This document shows positions 14,701-22,056 of a stretch of 23,724 bases of DNA, piece by piece. Numbering within the stretch: the first letter of the stretch is position 1; each line of letters opens with the position of its first letter. The notes beneath the pieces are model-generated. The model saw nothing but the letters and a program-made list of their open reading frames with translations. It was not told the DNA's origin and ran no database searches. The DNA is from CAZOKH01 sp964580315 (GTDB lineage: Bacteria; Chloroflexota; Anaerolineae; Anaerolineales; Anaerolineaceae), in assembly GCA_964580315.1 (NCBI GenBank), contig CAZOKH010000057.1:1-23724 (forward strand), read 5' to 3'. Both the position numbers and the translations under genes were made by a program.

Positions 14701-16437
14701 TTAAATTTCGGCTGCCTGATATTCTTCCGGTGTACTGACGTACAGTTTCAACACCCGCGCAGGACTGCCGCCCTCATTTACCAGGCGGTAGGCGCCCGCC
14801 GCGGCGGGCACAATCAGCAGTTCAAACTGGTGCAGGGGGTGGTTAAAGCCATTACCTTCCACGCGCAAATCGTCGCCTTCCAATCCCAACAGCAAATGGA
14901 AACGCTCACCGCGGGTGTCATCGGGATAATCCTTTGTGAAGCTGATTTCATCTTCGGTGAACTTGGTGATGGGCGGAGCCACCCGGCGGCTCACATGCCA
15001 ACCGTCGCCCTGCAGCAGCACTTTGGGTTTGGGGAACAGCCCCTGCTGCTCGGCCCAGGTGCGGTTGCGGGCAACATCCAGGCAGCTAAAAGACTGCTCC
15101 ACGTGCAGCGGGCGCAGCTTGCCATCGCTGGTGCGGCGCATAAAGTCGTACAGGCGGTAGGTGTGCCCGATGGGATGGGTGGTGACTTCCAGGATCAGGC
15201 TTTGCGGCCCGGCATTGTGCACCATGCTGGCGGGCACATGCACCACATCGTTCTTGTGGGCCGGGTAGAGGTTGACATAATCTGAAAGATCGAAGCCAAT
15301 CTGCTCATCAACGGCGCGCTGCACCGCACGGCGGAAAGCTGCATGGTCGGCGTCGTCGCGCAGCCCCAGGTAGAACGAGCTTTCAGGAGTTGTTTCGAGA
15401 AAATAATACGTTTCGGGTTCGTCAAAGTCGGTGTTGAAAATGCGCTTTGCCTGGGCGTGGTTGGGATGAATTTGATGCGACAGGGTCATGCCTTCCAGCG
15501 TGTCCATGATGGTGGCGCGGATGGGCATGCGCACGCCAAACGCTTTTTCCAGCAGTGATCCCTGCAGCGCGGCGGTTTCGAGGTACAGCATGTTCTCAAA
15601 GGGCATTTCCAATTCCAGGTTGCCGTCGCGCAGCACCAGGGTGTTCACCGGCGGGAACATGGCGTAATAGTGGCTGCAGCGCGGGTAGGCGCGCATGGCT
15701 TCGATGTTCTTGATCAAGTGCTGGCCGCCCCACATGCTGGAGTAAATAACCGGCGTTACGCGGAAGGGCTGCTGCGCCAGGGCGTGCAGGCTGCCGCGCA
15801 GCGCCGCCCCGCTGATACCCACCGGCGCTTGCGGGTTGCGAAAATCAACATAGTATGCCAGCGCAGGCAGCAATTTACCGCGCTGACCATTGATGACCGG
15901 GAAATCAACATTGGAAAGAATCTTGTCAGACGGCGGCTCATATTTCACAATCGATTCGACTTTTTTAGCCGAAGCCAGTTTACGCACGGCTTCGCTGGGC
16001 AGGTCAACAAACACGTTGTTTGCAGGTAAAGCCAACAAACCCGCGCCCGTGCCGTAAACCAGCACGGTTTTCCCGCTTTTCAAGCCGGCCTGGGCTTCAT
16101 CAGCCAGCGCTTTAAGCTGCGCCGGGGCGAAGAAATCAGCCAGGCTGCCGTCGTACAGTTTGCCAAAATCGGGGTCGCCGGTGTCCAGGTAGGGTTGGAG
16201 CAGTTTTTTGGCGGCTTCAGCGCCGATGTGAGCGCGCGAGGCGTCCAGGAATTCAACAGCCTGTCCCTGCAGCGCATTTTTCAATCCATCAATGAATAAT
16301 TTCCAATCCACACCGCTGGCGCCGTCGGCCAGCCACAGGCCGGGCTGCTTGCGAATGAGGTTTGCCAGGGTTTCATAAGCCGGGGTGAGGTGATCTCCAA
16401 CCACCGGGTAAGAGGGGCGAATGTCGTGTTTAAGCAT
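14701..16437 (-). CDS. Class I mannose-6-phosphate isomerase family protein with long N-terminal extension
   Basis: 578 residues. From about 225 on it is a class I mannose-6-phosphate isomerase-type cupin: MWGGQHL (235-241), the zinc-ligand strand SHQIHPNH (320-327, usually QVHP), YFLET (345-349), VVHVPASMVHNAG (398-410, usually GTPHAI) and TYRLYDF (426-432) with the catalytic Arg428. Expected reaction: fructose-6-P to mannose-6-P, feeding GDP-mannose and glycan synthesis. The first ~220 residues are not present in short ManA; they resemble a P-loop kinase-like fold but the candidate loop VLVYGTGAGLL lacks a GKS/GKT, so phosphoryl transfer is unlikely. Long forms of this family exist in other bacteria. 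AGGAG lies 7 nt before the ATG. An aldose isomerase for another sugar phosphate is possible. Confidence 0.82.
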   Translation of the reverse strand: MLKHDIRPSYPVVGDHLTPAYETLANLIRKQPGLWLADGASGVDWKLFIDGLKNALQGQAVEFLDASRAHIGAEAAKKLLQPYLDTGDPDFGKLYDGSLADFFAPAQLKALADEAQAGLKSGKTVLVYGTGAGLLALPANNVFVDLPSEAVRKLASAKKVESIVKYEPPSDKILSNVDFPVINGQRGKLLPALAYYVDFRNPQAPVGISGAALRGSLHALAQQPFRVTPVIYSSMWGGQHLIKNIEAMRAYPRCSHYYAMFPPVNTLVLRDGNLELEMPFENMLYLETAALQGSLLEKAFGVRMPIRATIMDTLEGMTLSHQIHPNHAQAKRIFNTDFDEPETYYFLETTPESSFYLGLRDDADHAAFRRAVQRAVDEQIGFDLSDYVNLYPAHKNDVVHVPASMVHNAGPQSLILEVTTHPIGHTYRLYDFMRRTSDGKLRPLHVEQSFSCLDVARNRTWAEQQGLFPKPKVLLQGDGWHVSRRVAPPITKFTEDEISFTKDYPDDTRGERFHLLLGLEGDDLRVEGNGFNHPLHQFELLIVPAAAGAYRLVNEGGSPARVLKLYVSTPEEYQAAEI

Positions 16438-16512
16438 TATTGTTCTCCTAAAATAAGATGAATAAGCGGGGAAAAAGTATCATTCCATTTCCAATTATAT
16501 CCCTTGAACGGG

Positions 16513-17289
16513 TCACTGCGGCTGCTGTGGAGGTGGAAAATCTTGCGGCAGCGGGCATGCCTGGCAGGTCATTTGAAAATTGACCGGCGGCCCAGACCGG
16601 GTGGACCAGGTGTAGAATCCGCCCGGCAAGCCGTTCTGGTCGGTTTGACCGATGAAATGCGTGTGCAGGATGATGGTGCGGGCGCCTTCCAGCCAGGTGG
16701 GTTTGTCGCCAATCCAGCCTCTACGCGCCGCATCCATCCCGATATACACTTCCAACACACCGCCAAAATGCCAGCCATCCAGGGTGGGCAAAGGTTTCAC
16801 CCAGCTTTCCACCACAATGGCTGAGAATTGCGCCTGCGACCGCGCCGAATCAAATTCTGAAAAGGAGCCTTCTCCGCTGCTTTTTCCCTCAATCAAACCC
16901 TGATCCAGGTTGATAAACAGCGGAAAAGCGCAGGACTCGATATCTGCATAGGTTTTGTTATAACCCTGGGAGTTTTGATGAAAATCGTCCCATTCGATGA
17001 CCCCGCTGCAGCAGGTGTTTTCACTGCCCAGCAGCCAGTCAGAATAGAATACTTCATTGCTGACGCTGGAAAACTGCGGTGTGGCAGACGCTGCCGGGCG
17101 CATGGTTTGGGTCGGCGCAGCAGCCTGGCGGGGTTGTTCCACCTGCCCGGGCGGGCGCGGGGCGCCGGTGGGCGGGTTGTTGTGCGATAAAATTGGCAAA
17201 TTGCAGGCCAACATCAACGGCAGGCACGCCGCCAGCAAAAGGATGAAAGTCAATCGCCGGGCGTCGGCGTCAGCGCCGCCGATGCGCAT
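16513..17289 (-). CDS. Putative lipoprotein, unknown function
   Basis: 258 residues. After two Arg at 11-12 comes a hydrophobic stretch LTFILLLAACLPLMLAC, ending in a lipobox-like LMLAC with Cys29, so the protein is probably lipid-anchored outside the membrane. Residues 38-75 are rich in Pro, Ala, Gln and Thr, a typical flexible tether. The folded part (about 76-258) contains paired Cys (TCCSG at 92-96, ESC near 118, CQAC near 246-249) that could form disulfides. I do not recognise the family. Its start lies inside the 3' end of the upstream small gene (20-nt overlap) and has no ribosome site of its own, suggesting coupled translation. Confidence 0.72.
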   Translation of the reverse strand: MRIGGADADARRLTFILLLAACLPLMLACNLPILSHNNPPTGAPRPPGQVEQPRQAAAPTQTMRPAASATPQFSSVSNEVFYSDWLLGSENTCCSGVIEWDDFHQNSQGYNKTYADIESCAFPLFINLDQGLIEGKSSGEGSFSEFDSARSQAQFSAIVVESWVKPLPTLDGWHFGGVLEVYIGMDAARRGWIGDKPTWLEGARTIILHTHFIGQTDQNGLPGGFYTWSTRSGPPVNFQMTCQACPLPQDFPPPQQPQ

Positions 17290-17545
17290 GGTTCAATTGA
17301 CTGGAAAGACGCCAGCGTTGGATGATGCGCGCCAGTTCAACGTTGAATTGATTCAATCGCGCCGCGTCCAGCTTTTCAGACTCTACGGCGCTGGAAAGGC
17401 CGGTGCGCACGCTTTCGATGATTTCTTCGTTCAGTCCGCTGGTTTGAATGCGTTCCACCAGACCTGCCCGTTCACTTTCTTCCAGGGGAGTCTTTTCAAG
17501 AAATTTGATAAATTGTTTTTCTTCTACCGAATTATGATAAGCCAT
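17270..17545 (-). CDS. Small helical hypothetical protein
   Basis: 91 residues from the ATG at 17545, chosen because GGAGGG sits 4 nt upstream; a longer frame from 17602 has no such site. The sequence starts MAYHNSVEEKQFIKFLEK and is charged and helix-forming throughout, ending with a basic tail (HAHRRR). There is no membrane segment or signal and I do not recognise the family. It leads the lipoprotein gene, overlapping it by 20 nt, so the two are presumably made together. Confidence 0.65.
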   Translation of the reverse strand: MAYHNSVEEKQFIKFLEKTPLEESERAGLVERIQTSGLNEEIIESVRTGLSSAVESEKLDAARLNQFNVELARIIQRWRLSSQLNHAHRRR

Positions 17546-17588
17546 GTTACCCTCCAGGGTGAGAAACGACCGTACTGCCAGAATACAA

Positions 17589-17617
17589 TTGATAACGGTC
17601 ATCGATATTGATATGAA
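17589..17617 (+). promoter_or_regulatory. Candidate sigma70-type promoter for moaD
   Basis: TTGATA (17589-17594), 17-bp spacer, TATGAA (17612-17617), about 90 bp before moaD in the divergent gap 17546-17706. On the opposite strand a perfect TATAAT lies at 17631-17636 (read on minus) and could serve the small protein/lipoprotein pair, though no good -35 goes with it. Motif reading only. Confidence 0.35.
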
Positions 17618-17706
17618 TTTGGTTAAAATGATTATACACTTGCTGCATATTCAGCCGTTCAGACAGGTAAAACTCGGAATAGTCTATCCACAGGAGCCGG
17701 GCAGAC

Positions 17707-17955
17707 ATGATACAGATAACCCTAAAATTACTGGGACATCTCAAAGAAAAAGCGGGCGTCAAAGAGTTGGACTTTGACCTGCCGGACGGCGCCACGGTGG
17801 GCGATTTGAAAGCGCAGTTAATTGAGCGGTTTCCACAGCTTCGCCCGCAGTTGAACAAAGTGGTTACCTCGGTCAACAGGGTGATTCTGCTGGACGCCGA
17901 AGCGCTGCCCGATCAGGCTGAAGTGATCATCCTGCCGCCGGTGGGCGGGGGATAA
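17707..17955 (+). CDS. moaD: MoaD/ThiS-family sulfur carrier protein
   Basis: 82 residues with a ubiquitin-like beta-grasp pattern and the terminal Gly-Gly tail (ILPPVGGG), the site that is adenylated and thiocarboxylated before sulfur donation. The LPPV-GG ending and length match MoaD, the small subunit of molybdopterin synthase, better than ThiS. AGGAG lies about 10 nt upstream of the ATG. No moaE, moeB or other molybdenum cofactor gene is next to it; its neighbours are the divergent small-protein gene and the convergent homoserine dehydrogenase, so it may serve another sulfur pathway such as tungsten enzymes or amino acid synthesis. Confidence 0.88.
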   Translation: MIQITLKLLGHLKEKAGVKELDFDLPDGATVGDLKAQLIERFPQLRPQLNKVVTSVNRVILLDAEALPDQAEVIILPPVGGG

Positions 17956-17994
17956 TCACATGGCCGGATTGGTTCTAATTTTCCAGCCGGTTGA

Positions 17995-19038
17995 TTAACC
18001 GTGCGCTTCCAGCTTGCGGTGAATGGCTAGCAGGTCGCCCAGCAGAGCGAAACCGGTTTCCAGGCGTCCCGCGCCGGGGCCGATCAGGGTTACATCGCCC
18101 AGCAGATCGGTGGTGTAGGTGACCGCATTGGTGGCGCCGTTGATGCCCGCCAGCGGGTGAGCAATGGACAGGCTGGTGGGGCGCACGCTGGCTTTCACCT
18201 GGTCACCCTGGCGCTCCACGCTTCCGATCAATTTCCAGCGCTGGCTGGCTTGCTGCGCTTTTTGCACATCTTCCAGCGTCAGGTGTGAAATGCCCTGGCG
18301 ATCCACATCTTTGAGGGTGATGTTGGCGCCCATCAGCAGGTTGGCCAAAATGACCACTTTGCCAGCGGCGTCAATGCCTTCCACGTCGCCGGTGGGATCG
18401 GCTTCGGCATAGCCCAGTTCCTGGGCGCTGGCCAGGGCGTCGCCGTAGGGCACTCCGTCAGCCATGCGCGATAGAATGTAGTTGGTGGTGCCGTTGAGGA
18501 TGCCCTGGATGCGGTGGATGCCGGACCCGGCCAGCAGTTCCATGCCCAACCGCAGGGTGGGGGTGCCGCTCATCACCGTGCCCTCGGCGCCAATCTCAAC
18601 TTTGTTCTGGCGAGCCAGTTCCATCAGGCGTTGGTAATGCAGGGCAATGGGGCCCTTGTTGGTGGTGATGACGTGCTTGCCGGCGCGCAGGGCGGCTTCA
18701 ATATGGTCAGCGGCAGGCTGGCCGGTATTGAGGTCAGTGTAGCTGACTTCGGCGACGATGTCGGCGTTGCTGTTCTGAATGGTTTGCAGCGCGTTCCAGC
18801 CGTGGTGCGGCGCGGGCAATTCTTCCAGCCGGGTGCATTCGTTGTTGGCTCCCAACAGTTTTTGAACATCCAATCCGTTGGGGTCATACAGGCTGCCTTT
18901 CAGCTTGTCGCTCACAGCCACCACGCTGATCTGGGCACCATACTGCCGGGCAATTTCATCGCCGCGCTCCACGATGATTTGAGCCAGTCCCTGTCCCACG
19001 TTCCCAAAACCGATAAGAGCCAGTCGATAGTTTCGCAT
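17995..19038 (-). CDS. hom: Homoserine dehydrogenase (no ACT domain)
   Basis: 347 residues from the ATG at 19038. A longer frame reaches 19110, but AGGAG at 19047-19051 is 8 nt before 19038 and the Rossmann motif LALIGFGNVGQG then starts at residue 6, as normal. Other signatures: ITTNKGP near 126 (NADP/substrate side), NGTTNYIL near 179 and EADPTGDVEGIDAAGK near 217, the homoserine dehydrogenase pattern with the catalytic Lys. It reduces aspartate semialdehyde to homoserine, the branch to threonine and methionine. The protein ends just after the catalytic domain, so the C-terminal ACT domain used for threonine feedback in many bacteria is absent. Convergent with moaD. Confidence 0.93.
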   Translation of the reverse strand: MRNYRLALIGFGNVGQGLAQIIVERGDEIARQYGAQISVVAVSDKLKGSLYDPNGLDVQKLLGANNECTRLEELPAPHHGWNALQTIQNSNADIVAEVSYTDLNTGQPAADHIEAALRAGKHVITTNKGPIALHYQRLMELARQNKVEIGAEGTVMSGTPTLRLGMELLAGSGIHRIQGILNGTTNYILSRMADGVPYGDALASAQELGYAEADPTGDVEGIDAAGKVVILANLLMGANITLKDVDRQGISHLTLEDVQKAQQASQRWKLIGSVERQGDQVKASVRPTSLSIAHPLAGINGATNAVTYTTDLLGDVTLIGPGAGRLETGFALLGDLLAIHRKLEAHG

Positions 19039-19269
19039 GTTCATTTCTCCTGTGGCGTGATTCTCCCATCCATAATTTGCCAGGGGCCTTAAAATGCGGC
19101 AGGTGATCAAGAATCACTTCGATAATTTTGTGCCCAATGTTTTGGATGATTCTATCTTAAAAAAGCTTACCAATGCGCGTAACCCGGCGGGCAGTTCAGG
19201 GTTATTTATGCATAGAAAATTTAACTGCGGTGTTCCGACCAGCCGCAAGAGAAATTCAAGGAGTTTTTT

Positions 19270-20127
19270 ATGGCCAAAATTGCCATTGTTACCGACAGCA
19301 CCGCCTGCATTCCTGCCGAGGCAATGCAAGGATTTCCCATTTTTGTTGTACCCTTACAGGTTATCTGGGGTGATCAAACATTCCGAGATGGAATTGATAT
19401 CCACCCGGTTGAATTTTACGAGCGGCTGAAGAACACAACCGTCATGCCTTCCACTTCTCAGCCTTCGCCGGCGGCTTTTGAAGACCTGTATCGCCGTTTG
19501 CTGGATGAAGGCCATGAGATTTTGAGTATTCACATTTCAGCGCATCTTTCCGGCACGCTGCAATCGGCTACCCAGGCAAAAGCCAATCTGCCCGGTGCGC
19601 CCATTGAACTGGTTGATTCCAACACCACCGCGATGGAGCAGGGCTTCCTGGTGCTGCAAGCAGCGCGTGCGGCGCGCCAGGGCGCCAGCCTGCAAGAGGT
19701 GAAGAGCCTGATTGAAGAATCACGCAATCACAGCGGCGTTTATTTTGCCGTGGATACCCTGGAATTTTTACACCGCGGTGGACGCATTGGCGGCGCGGCG
19801 GCCTTTTTGGGCACTGTGCTCAACCTGAAACCGCTGCTAAAAGTGGAAGACGGGAAAATTGAGGCGGTTGAGAAGGTGCGTACCATGAGCAAAGCTCTCT
19901 CTCGCCTGCTGGACCAGGTGGAAAGCCGGCTCAACGGCAGCGGCGCGCTGCATATCTGCGGAATCCACGCCAATGCCCCCGAACTGGCAGCAACCCTGTT
20001 GGAACAGGCGCGCCAGCGTTTTGGTGAAAACCGTGTGACCAGCGCCATGCTGGCTGATGTCAGCCCGGTGATCGGCACCCACACGGGCCCCGGTTGCGTG
20101 GGGCTGTGTTACCTGGTGGAAAAATAG
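19270..20127 (+). CDS. DegV family fatty-acid-binding protein
   Basis: 285 residues, full DegV length. Signatures: IVTDSTACIP (6-15), PSTSQPSPAAF near 59-69 and ISAHLSGTLQSA near 89-100, the Thr/Ser motifs that hold the fatty-acid carboxylate; the LEFLHRGGRIGGAAAFLG segment is also typical. In Firmicutes relatives (FakB) the protein presents fatty acid to the kinase FakA for phosphorylation; no fakA is in the window. AAGGAG lies 6 nt before the ATG. It is divergent from hom and followed by a strong terminator that reaches into yjdF. Confidence 0.92.
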   Translation: MAKIAIVTDSTACIPAEAMQGFPIFVVPLQVIWGDQTFRDGIDIHPVEFYERLKNTTVMPSTSQPSPAAFEDLYRRLLDEGHEILSIHISAHLSGTLQSATQAKANLPGAPIELVDSNTTAMEQGFLVLQAARAARQGASLQEVKSLIEESRNHSGVYFAVDTLEFLHRGGRIGGAAAFLGTVLNLKPLLKVEDGKIEAVEKVRTMSKALSRLLDQVESRLNGSGALHICGIHANAPELAATLLEQARQRFGENRVTSAMLADVSPVIGTHTGPGCVGLCYLVEK

Positions 20128-20174
20128 ACTGACGAACTCAGGGCGGGTCAATTCCTTAAATGCCCCGCTGACAG

Positions 20175-20215
20175 CGGCGAGGAGAGGTCATCTCCCTCGC
20201 CGTTTTTGTTTTTTT
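20175..20215 (+). terminator. Intrinsic terminator of the DegV gene
   Basis: CGGCGAGGAGA (20175-20185) pairs with TCTCCCTCGCCG (20191-20202) with one bulged base and a 5-base loop, followed by TTTTTGTTTTTTT (20203-20215) on the plus strand. The hairpin and T-run lie over the last codons of the convergent yjdF gene (stop at 20188). Confidence 0.88.
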
Positions 20216-20610
20216 CGCTCCCGCCGCATTTGATAGCGGTCATCCTGCTGTTCATTTTCAACCTGGCTGCGCTGTGCTTTTTGCGCTTGCGCCAGGGCTT
20301 CGCGTTCAGCCTGCAGGGCGTTTTGCGCACGTGTGCCGGCTGGCTGCTGCGCCAGCACCTGGCGGCGCACCTCACGCTGACGACGCTTAAAATTCAATGA
20401 TCGCCTGGCAGCCGGTGCGCCTGACTGCGGCGCGCTGAAACGCAGCCGGTAGTAATCCATTAAGATGAATTGATAAACGCTGGCATCTGAGGGTTCGGCG
20501 CCAAACACAACACGCGCCGCGCTGTACCCCTGCTCATCTTGCCGTTCAAAAATGCCCACCCAGAACGGGTCGTCAAAAACAATCGTGCACTTGCATTCCA
20601 TTTCACACAT
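20188..20610 (-). CDS. yjdF: YjdF family protein (DUF2992)
   Basis: 140 residues (137 if it starts at the second ATG, 20601, which has GGA 8 nt upstream). The family pattern is clear: CTIVFDDPFWVGIFER, then SAARVVFGAEPSDASVYQFI, YYRLRFS near 53-59, and a C-terminal basic, Gln/Lys/Arg-rich helical tail (about 68-140) ending RERKKQKRRGR. The biochemical role of the family is not known; in Firmicutes many members are controlled by the yjdF riboswitch, which senses azaaromatic compounds. Here the leader carries a terminator-like hairpin just before the start codon. The 3' end shares its bases with the terminator of the convergent degV gene. Confidence 0.88.
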   Translation of the reverse strand: MCEMECKCTIVFDDPFWVGIFERQDEQGYSAARVVFGAEPSDASVYQFILMDYYRLRFSAPQSGAPAARRSLNFKRRQREVRRQVLAQQPAGTRAQNALQAEREALAQAQKAQRSQVENEQQDDRYQMRRERKKQKRRGR

Positions 20611-20619
20611 CCGGTTAAA

Positions 20620-20644
20620 GAAAAACTGCCCATGCCCCGGGCAG
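20620..20644 (-). terminator. Terminator-like hairpin in the yjdF leader (possible attenuator)
   Basis: Read on the minus strand, CTGCCC-GGGGCAT-GGGCAG is followed directly by TTTTTC, ending 10-20 nt before the yjdF start codon. A second hairpin, CCGCCC/GGGCGG (20660-20677), precedes it. No other minus-strand gene lies close upstream that would need terminating, so the position suggests control of yjdF itself. Confidence 0.6.
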
Positions 20645-20726
20645 AGAAAAACGCAACAACCGCCCGTGATTTGGGCGGAATAAAAATGCGAAGTTGGATG
20701 TCAAAATGGAAGGGTTGCTTGCCTAC

Positions 20727-20756
20727 ATTCTATCATTCTTTAAGATGATGATACAA
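20727..20756 (-). promoter_or_regulatory. Candidate promoter of yjdF
   Basis: On the minus strand TTGTAT (20751-20756), 18-bp spacer, TAGAAT (20727-20732) with an upstream TGA giving an extended -10. A start near 20720 would give a leader of about 110 nt that holds both hairpins. Motif reading only. Confidence 0.4.
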
Positions 20757-20789
20757 TTATTTGAATCGATTCCCTCTGAAGGAAAGAAT

Positions 20790-21797
20790 ATGACCAACAC
20801 TTTAAAAATTGCAATTCCAATGGCGGGCTATGGTACACGCATGCGCCCGCACACCTGGAGCAAGCCCAAACCGTTGGTACCGCTGGCTGGCAAAACCGTG
20901 CTCGATTATGTGCTGGCGCAGTTCAACAGTGTTCCTTCTACTTACCAGGTCGAATTCATCTTCATCATCAGCCCCAACGGCGAAAGCATAAAACCCTACA
21001 TGGAAAAACATCACCCCGACAAGGTGGTGCACTATGTGGTGCAATCTGAAATGCGCGGGCAATCCGACGCGCTTTACCTGGCGCGCGAATATCTGACCGG
21101 TCCCATGCTGATGGCTTTTTCTGACACGCTCATAGAAACCGACCTGGGCTTTTTGCAAAGCGAAAGCGCCGGCGGAATTGCCTGGGTGCAGCCTGTGCCC
21201 GATCCGCGCCGTTTTGGTGTGGCGCAAATTGACACGCAGGGCAGTGTGGTGCGCCTGGTGGAAAAACCGCAGGACATGAGCAATAACCTGGCGCTGGTGG
21301 GTTTCTACTACTTCCGCAGCGGCGAAAAACTGATGGCTGCCATTGAAGAGCAAAAGCGCCGCGGACTCACCCTGAAAGGCGAATATTACCTGGTGGATGC
21401 CATTAACGTGCTGCTGGAACAGGGCGAGGTTTTTCGCACAGAAAAGATCAGCACCTGGCTGGATGCCGGCATTCCCGACACCGTGCTGGAAACCAACCGC
21501 TACCTGCTGGAGCACGGCGCTGACAACAGCGCGGCGGCTCAGCGATCCGGCGTGGCTATCATTCCTCCGGTGTTCATACACCCCGACAGCCAGGTTGAAG
21601 CCTCGGTCATTGGTCCGCACGCCTGCATCGGCGCCGGCTGCGTGGTTAAAAATTCAGTGGTCAGCGGTTCCATCCTGGGCGAGCGCACCCGGGTGCAAAA
21701 CATGCTGCTGGAGAATTCACTGATCGGCGATGATGTGCGCCTGGAAGGAAAAGCATCCCATTTGAACATGGGAGACAACGCCTCAGCCGTTGAATGA
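20790..21797 (+). CDS. NDP-sugar pyrophosphorylase (sugar-1-phosphate nucleotidyltransferase)
   Basis: 335 residues from ATG 20790 (AAGGA about 6 nt upstream); an in-frame start at 20694 would add residues not seen in the family. The N-terminus has the nucleotide-binding signature AGYGTRMRPHT (12-22), then SKPKPLVPLAGK (24-35). FSDTLIETDL carries the metal Asp, VRLVEKP is the usual VVEKP-type strand, and GEYYLVDAIN and WLDAGIPDTVLETN close the catalytic domain. The last ~70 residues (from IIPPVFIHPDS) are a short left-handed beta-helix. It makes an NDP-sugar from NTP and a sugar 1-phosphate, most like glucose-1-phosphate thymidylyl- or uridylyl- and mannose-1-phosphate guanylyltransferases; the exact sugar is not readable. 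With the M6P isomerase in the same window it may feed glycan synthesis, which is inference. Confidence 0.88.
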   Translation: MTNTLKIAIPMAGYGTRMRPHTWSKPKPLVPLAGKTVLDYVLAQFNSVPSTYQVEFIFIISPNGESIKPYMEKHHPDKVVHYVVQSEMRGQSDALYLAREYLTGPMLMAFSDTLIETDLGFLQSESAGGIAWVQPVPDPRRFGVAQIDTQGSVVRLVEKPQDMSNNLALVGFYYFRSGEKLMAAIEEQKRRGLTLKGEYYLVDAINVLLEQGEVFRTEKISTWLDAGIPDTVLETNRYLLEHGADNSAAAQRSGVAIIPPVFIHPDSQVEASVIGPHACIGAGCVVKNSVVSGSILGERTRVQNMLLENSLIGDDVRLEGKASHLNMGDNASAVE

Positions 21798-21803
21798 TTT
21801 TGA

Positions 21804-21836
21804 CCGCAGATGAACACAGATCCACTCAGATGTGGT
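21804..21836. repeat. ACAGATRAAC-type dispersed repeat, single arm
   Basis: ACCGCAGATGAAC-ACAGATCCAC-TCAGATGTGG directly after the sugar nucleotidyltransferase gene: three 10-bp units of the same family as at 7713-7759 and 23266-23430. The 250-bp gap to the aminotransferase gene is filled by this and the next two repeats. Confidence 0.65.
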
Positions 21837-21868
21837 GATGAGATTGAAACAAATTGCTGCCCGGTTAT

Positions 21869-21969
21869 TCGTCATTGCAAATGAAGCCCCCAACGGGGGC
21901 GAGTGAGAAATCTTAAACACAAGATAACGATTTCTTGCTTGGTTCTAATGAACTACGTTCGAAATGACC
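21869..21969. repeat. MITE-like palindromic repeat, second copy (GTCATT ends)
   Basis: The ends GTCATT (21871-21876) and AAATGACC (21962-21969) are inverted. Inside are a strong hairpin GCCCCC-AAC-GGGGGC (21886-21900) and GAGAAATC (21905-21912) facing GATTTCTT (21929-21936). The order of parts matches the copy at 4815-4917, though the sequence has drifted. Confidence 0.65.
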
Positions 21970-21989
21970 GGTTGGTTAATTAGAAAAAA

Positions 21990-22016
21990 CTTAGCGTCCT
22001 TTGCGACTTTGCGGTA
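21990..22016. repeat. CTAAGGCGCGAAG-type repeat, one arm
   Basis: CTTAGCGTCCTTTGCGACTT followed by TGCGGTA: the right arm of the family whose full form is at 10294-10362. It lies about 30 bp before the aminotransferase ribosome site. Confidence 0.65.
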
Positions 22017-22056
22017 AAAATATATACGGAAAACGATTTTCAGGAGGATGATCAAA

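Noticed and set aside
14413..15285. 290-codon plus-strand frame
   Set aside because: It runs from the iron gene through the repeat into the M6P isomerase on the opposite strand; no recognisable domain.
19039..19110. Longer start for homoserine dehydrogenase
   Set aside because: The ribosome site at 19047-19051 lies inside this extension, and the family starts right before the Rossmann motif.
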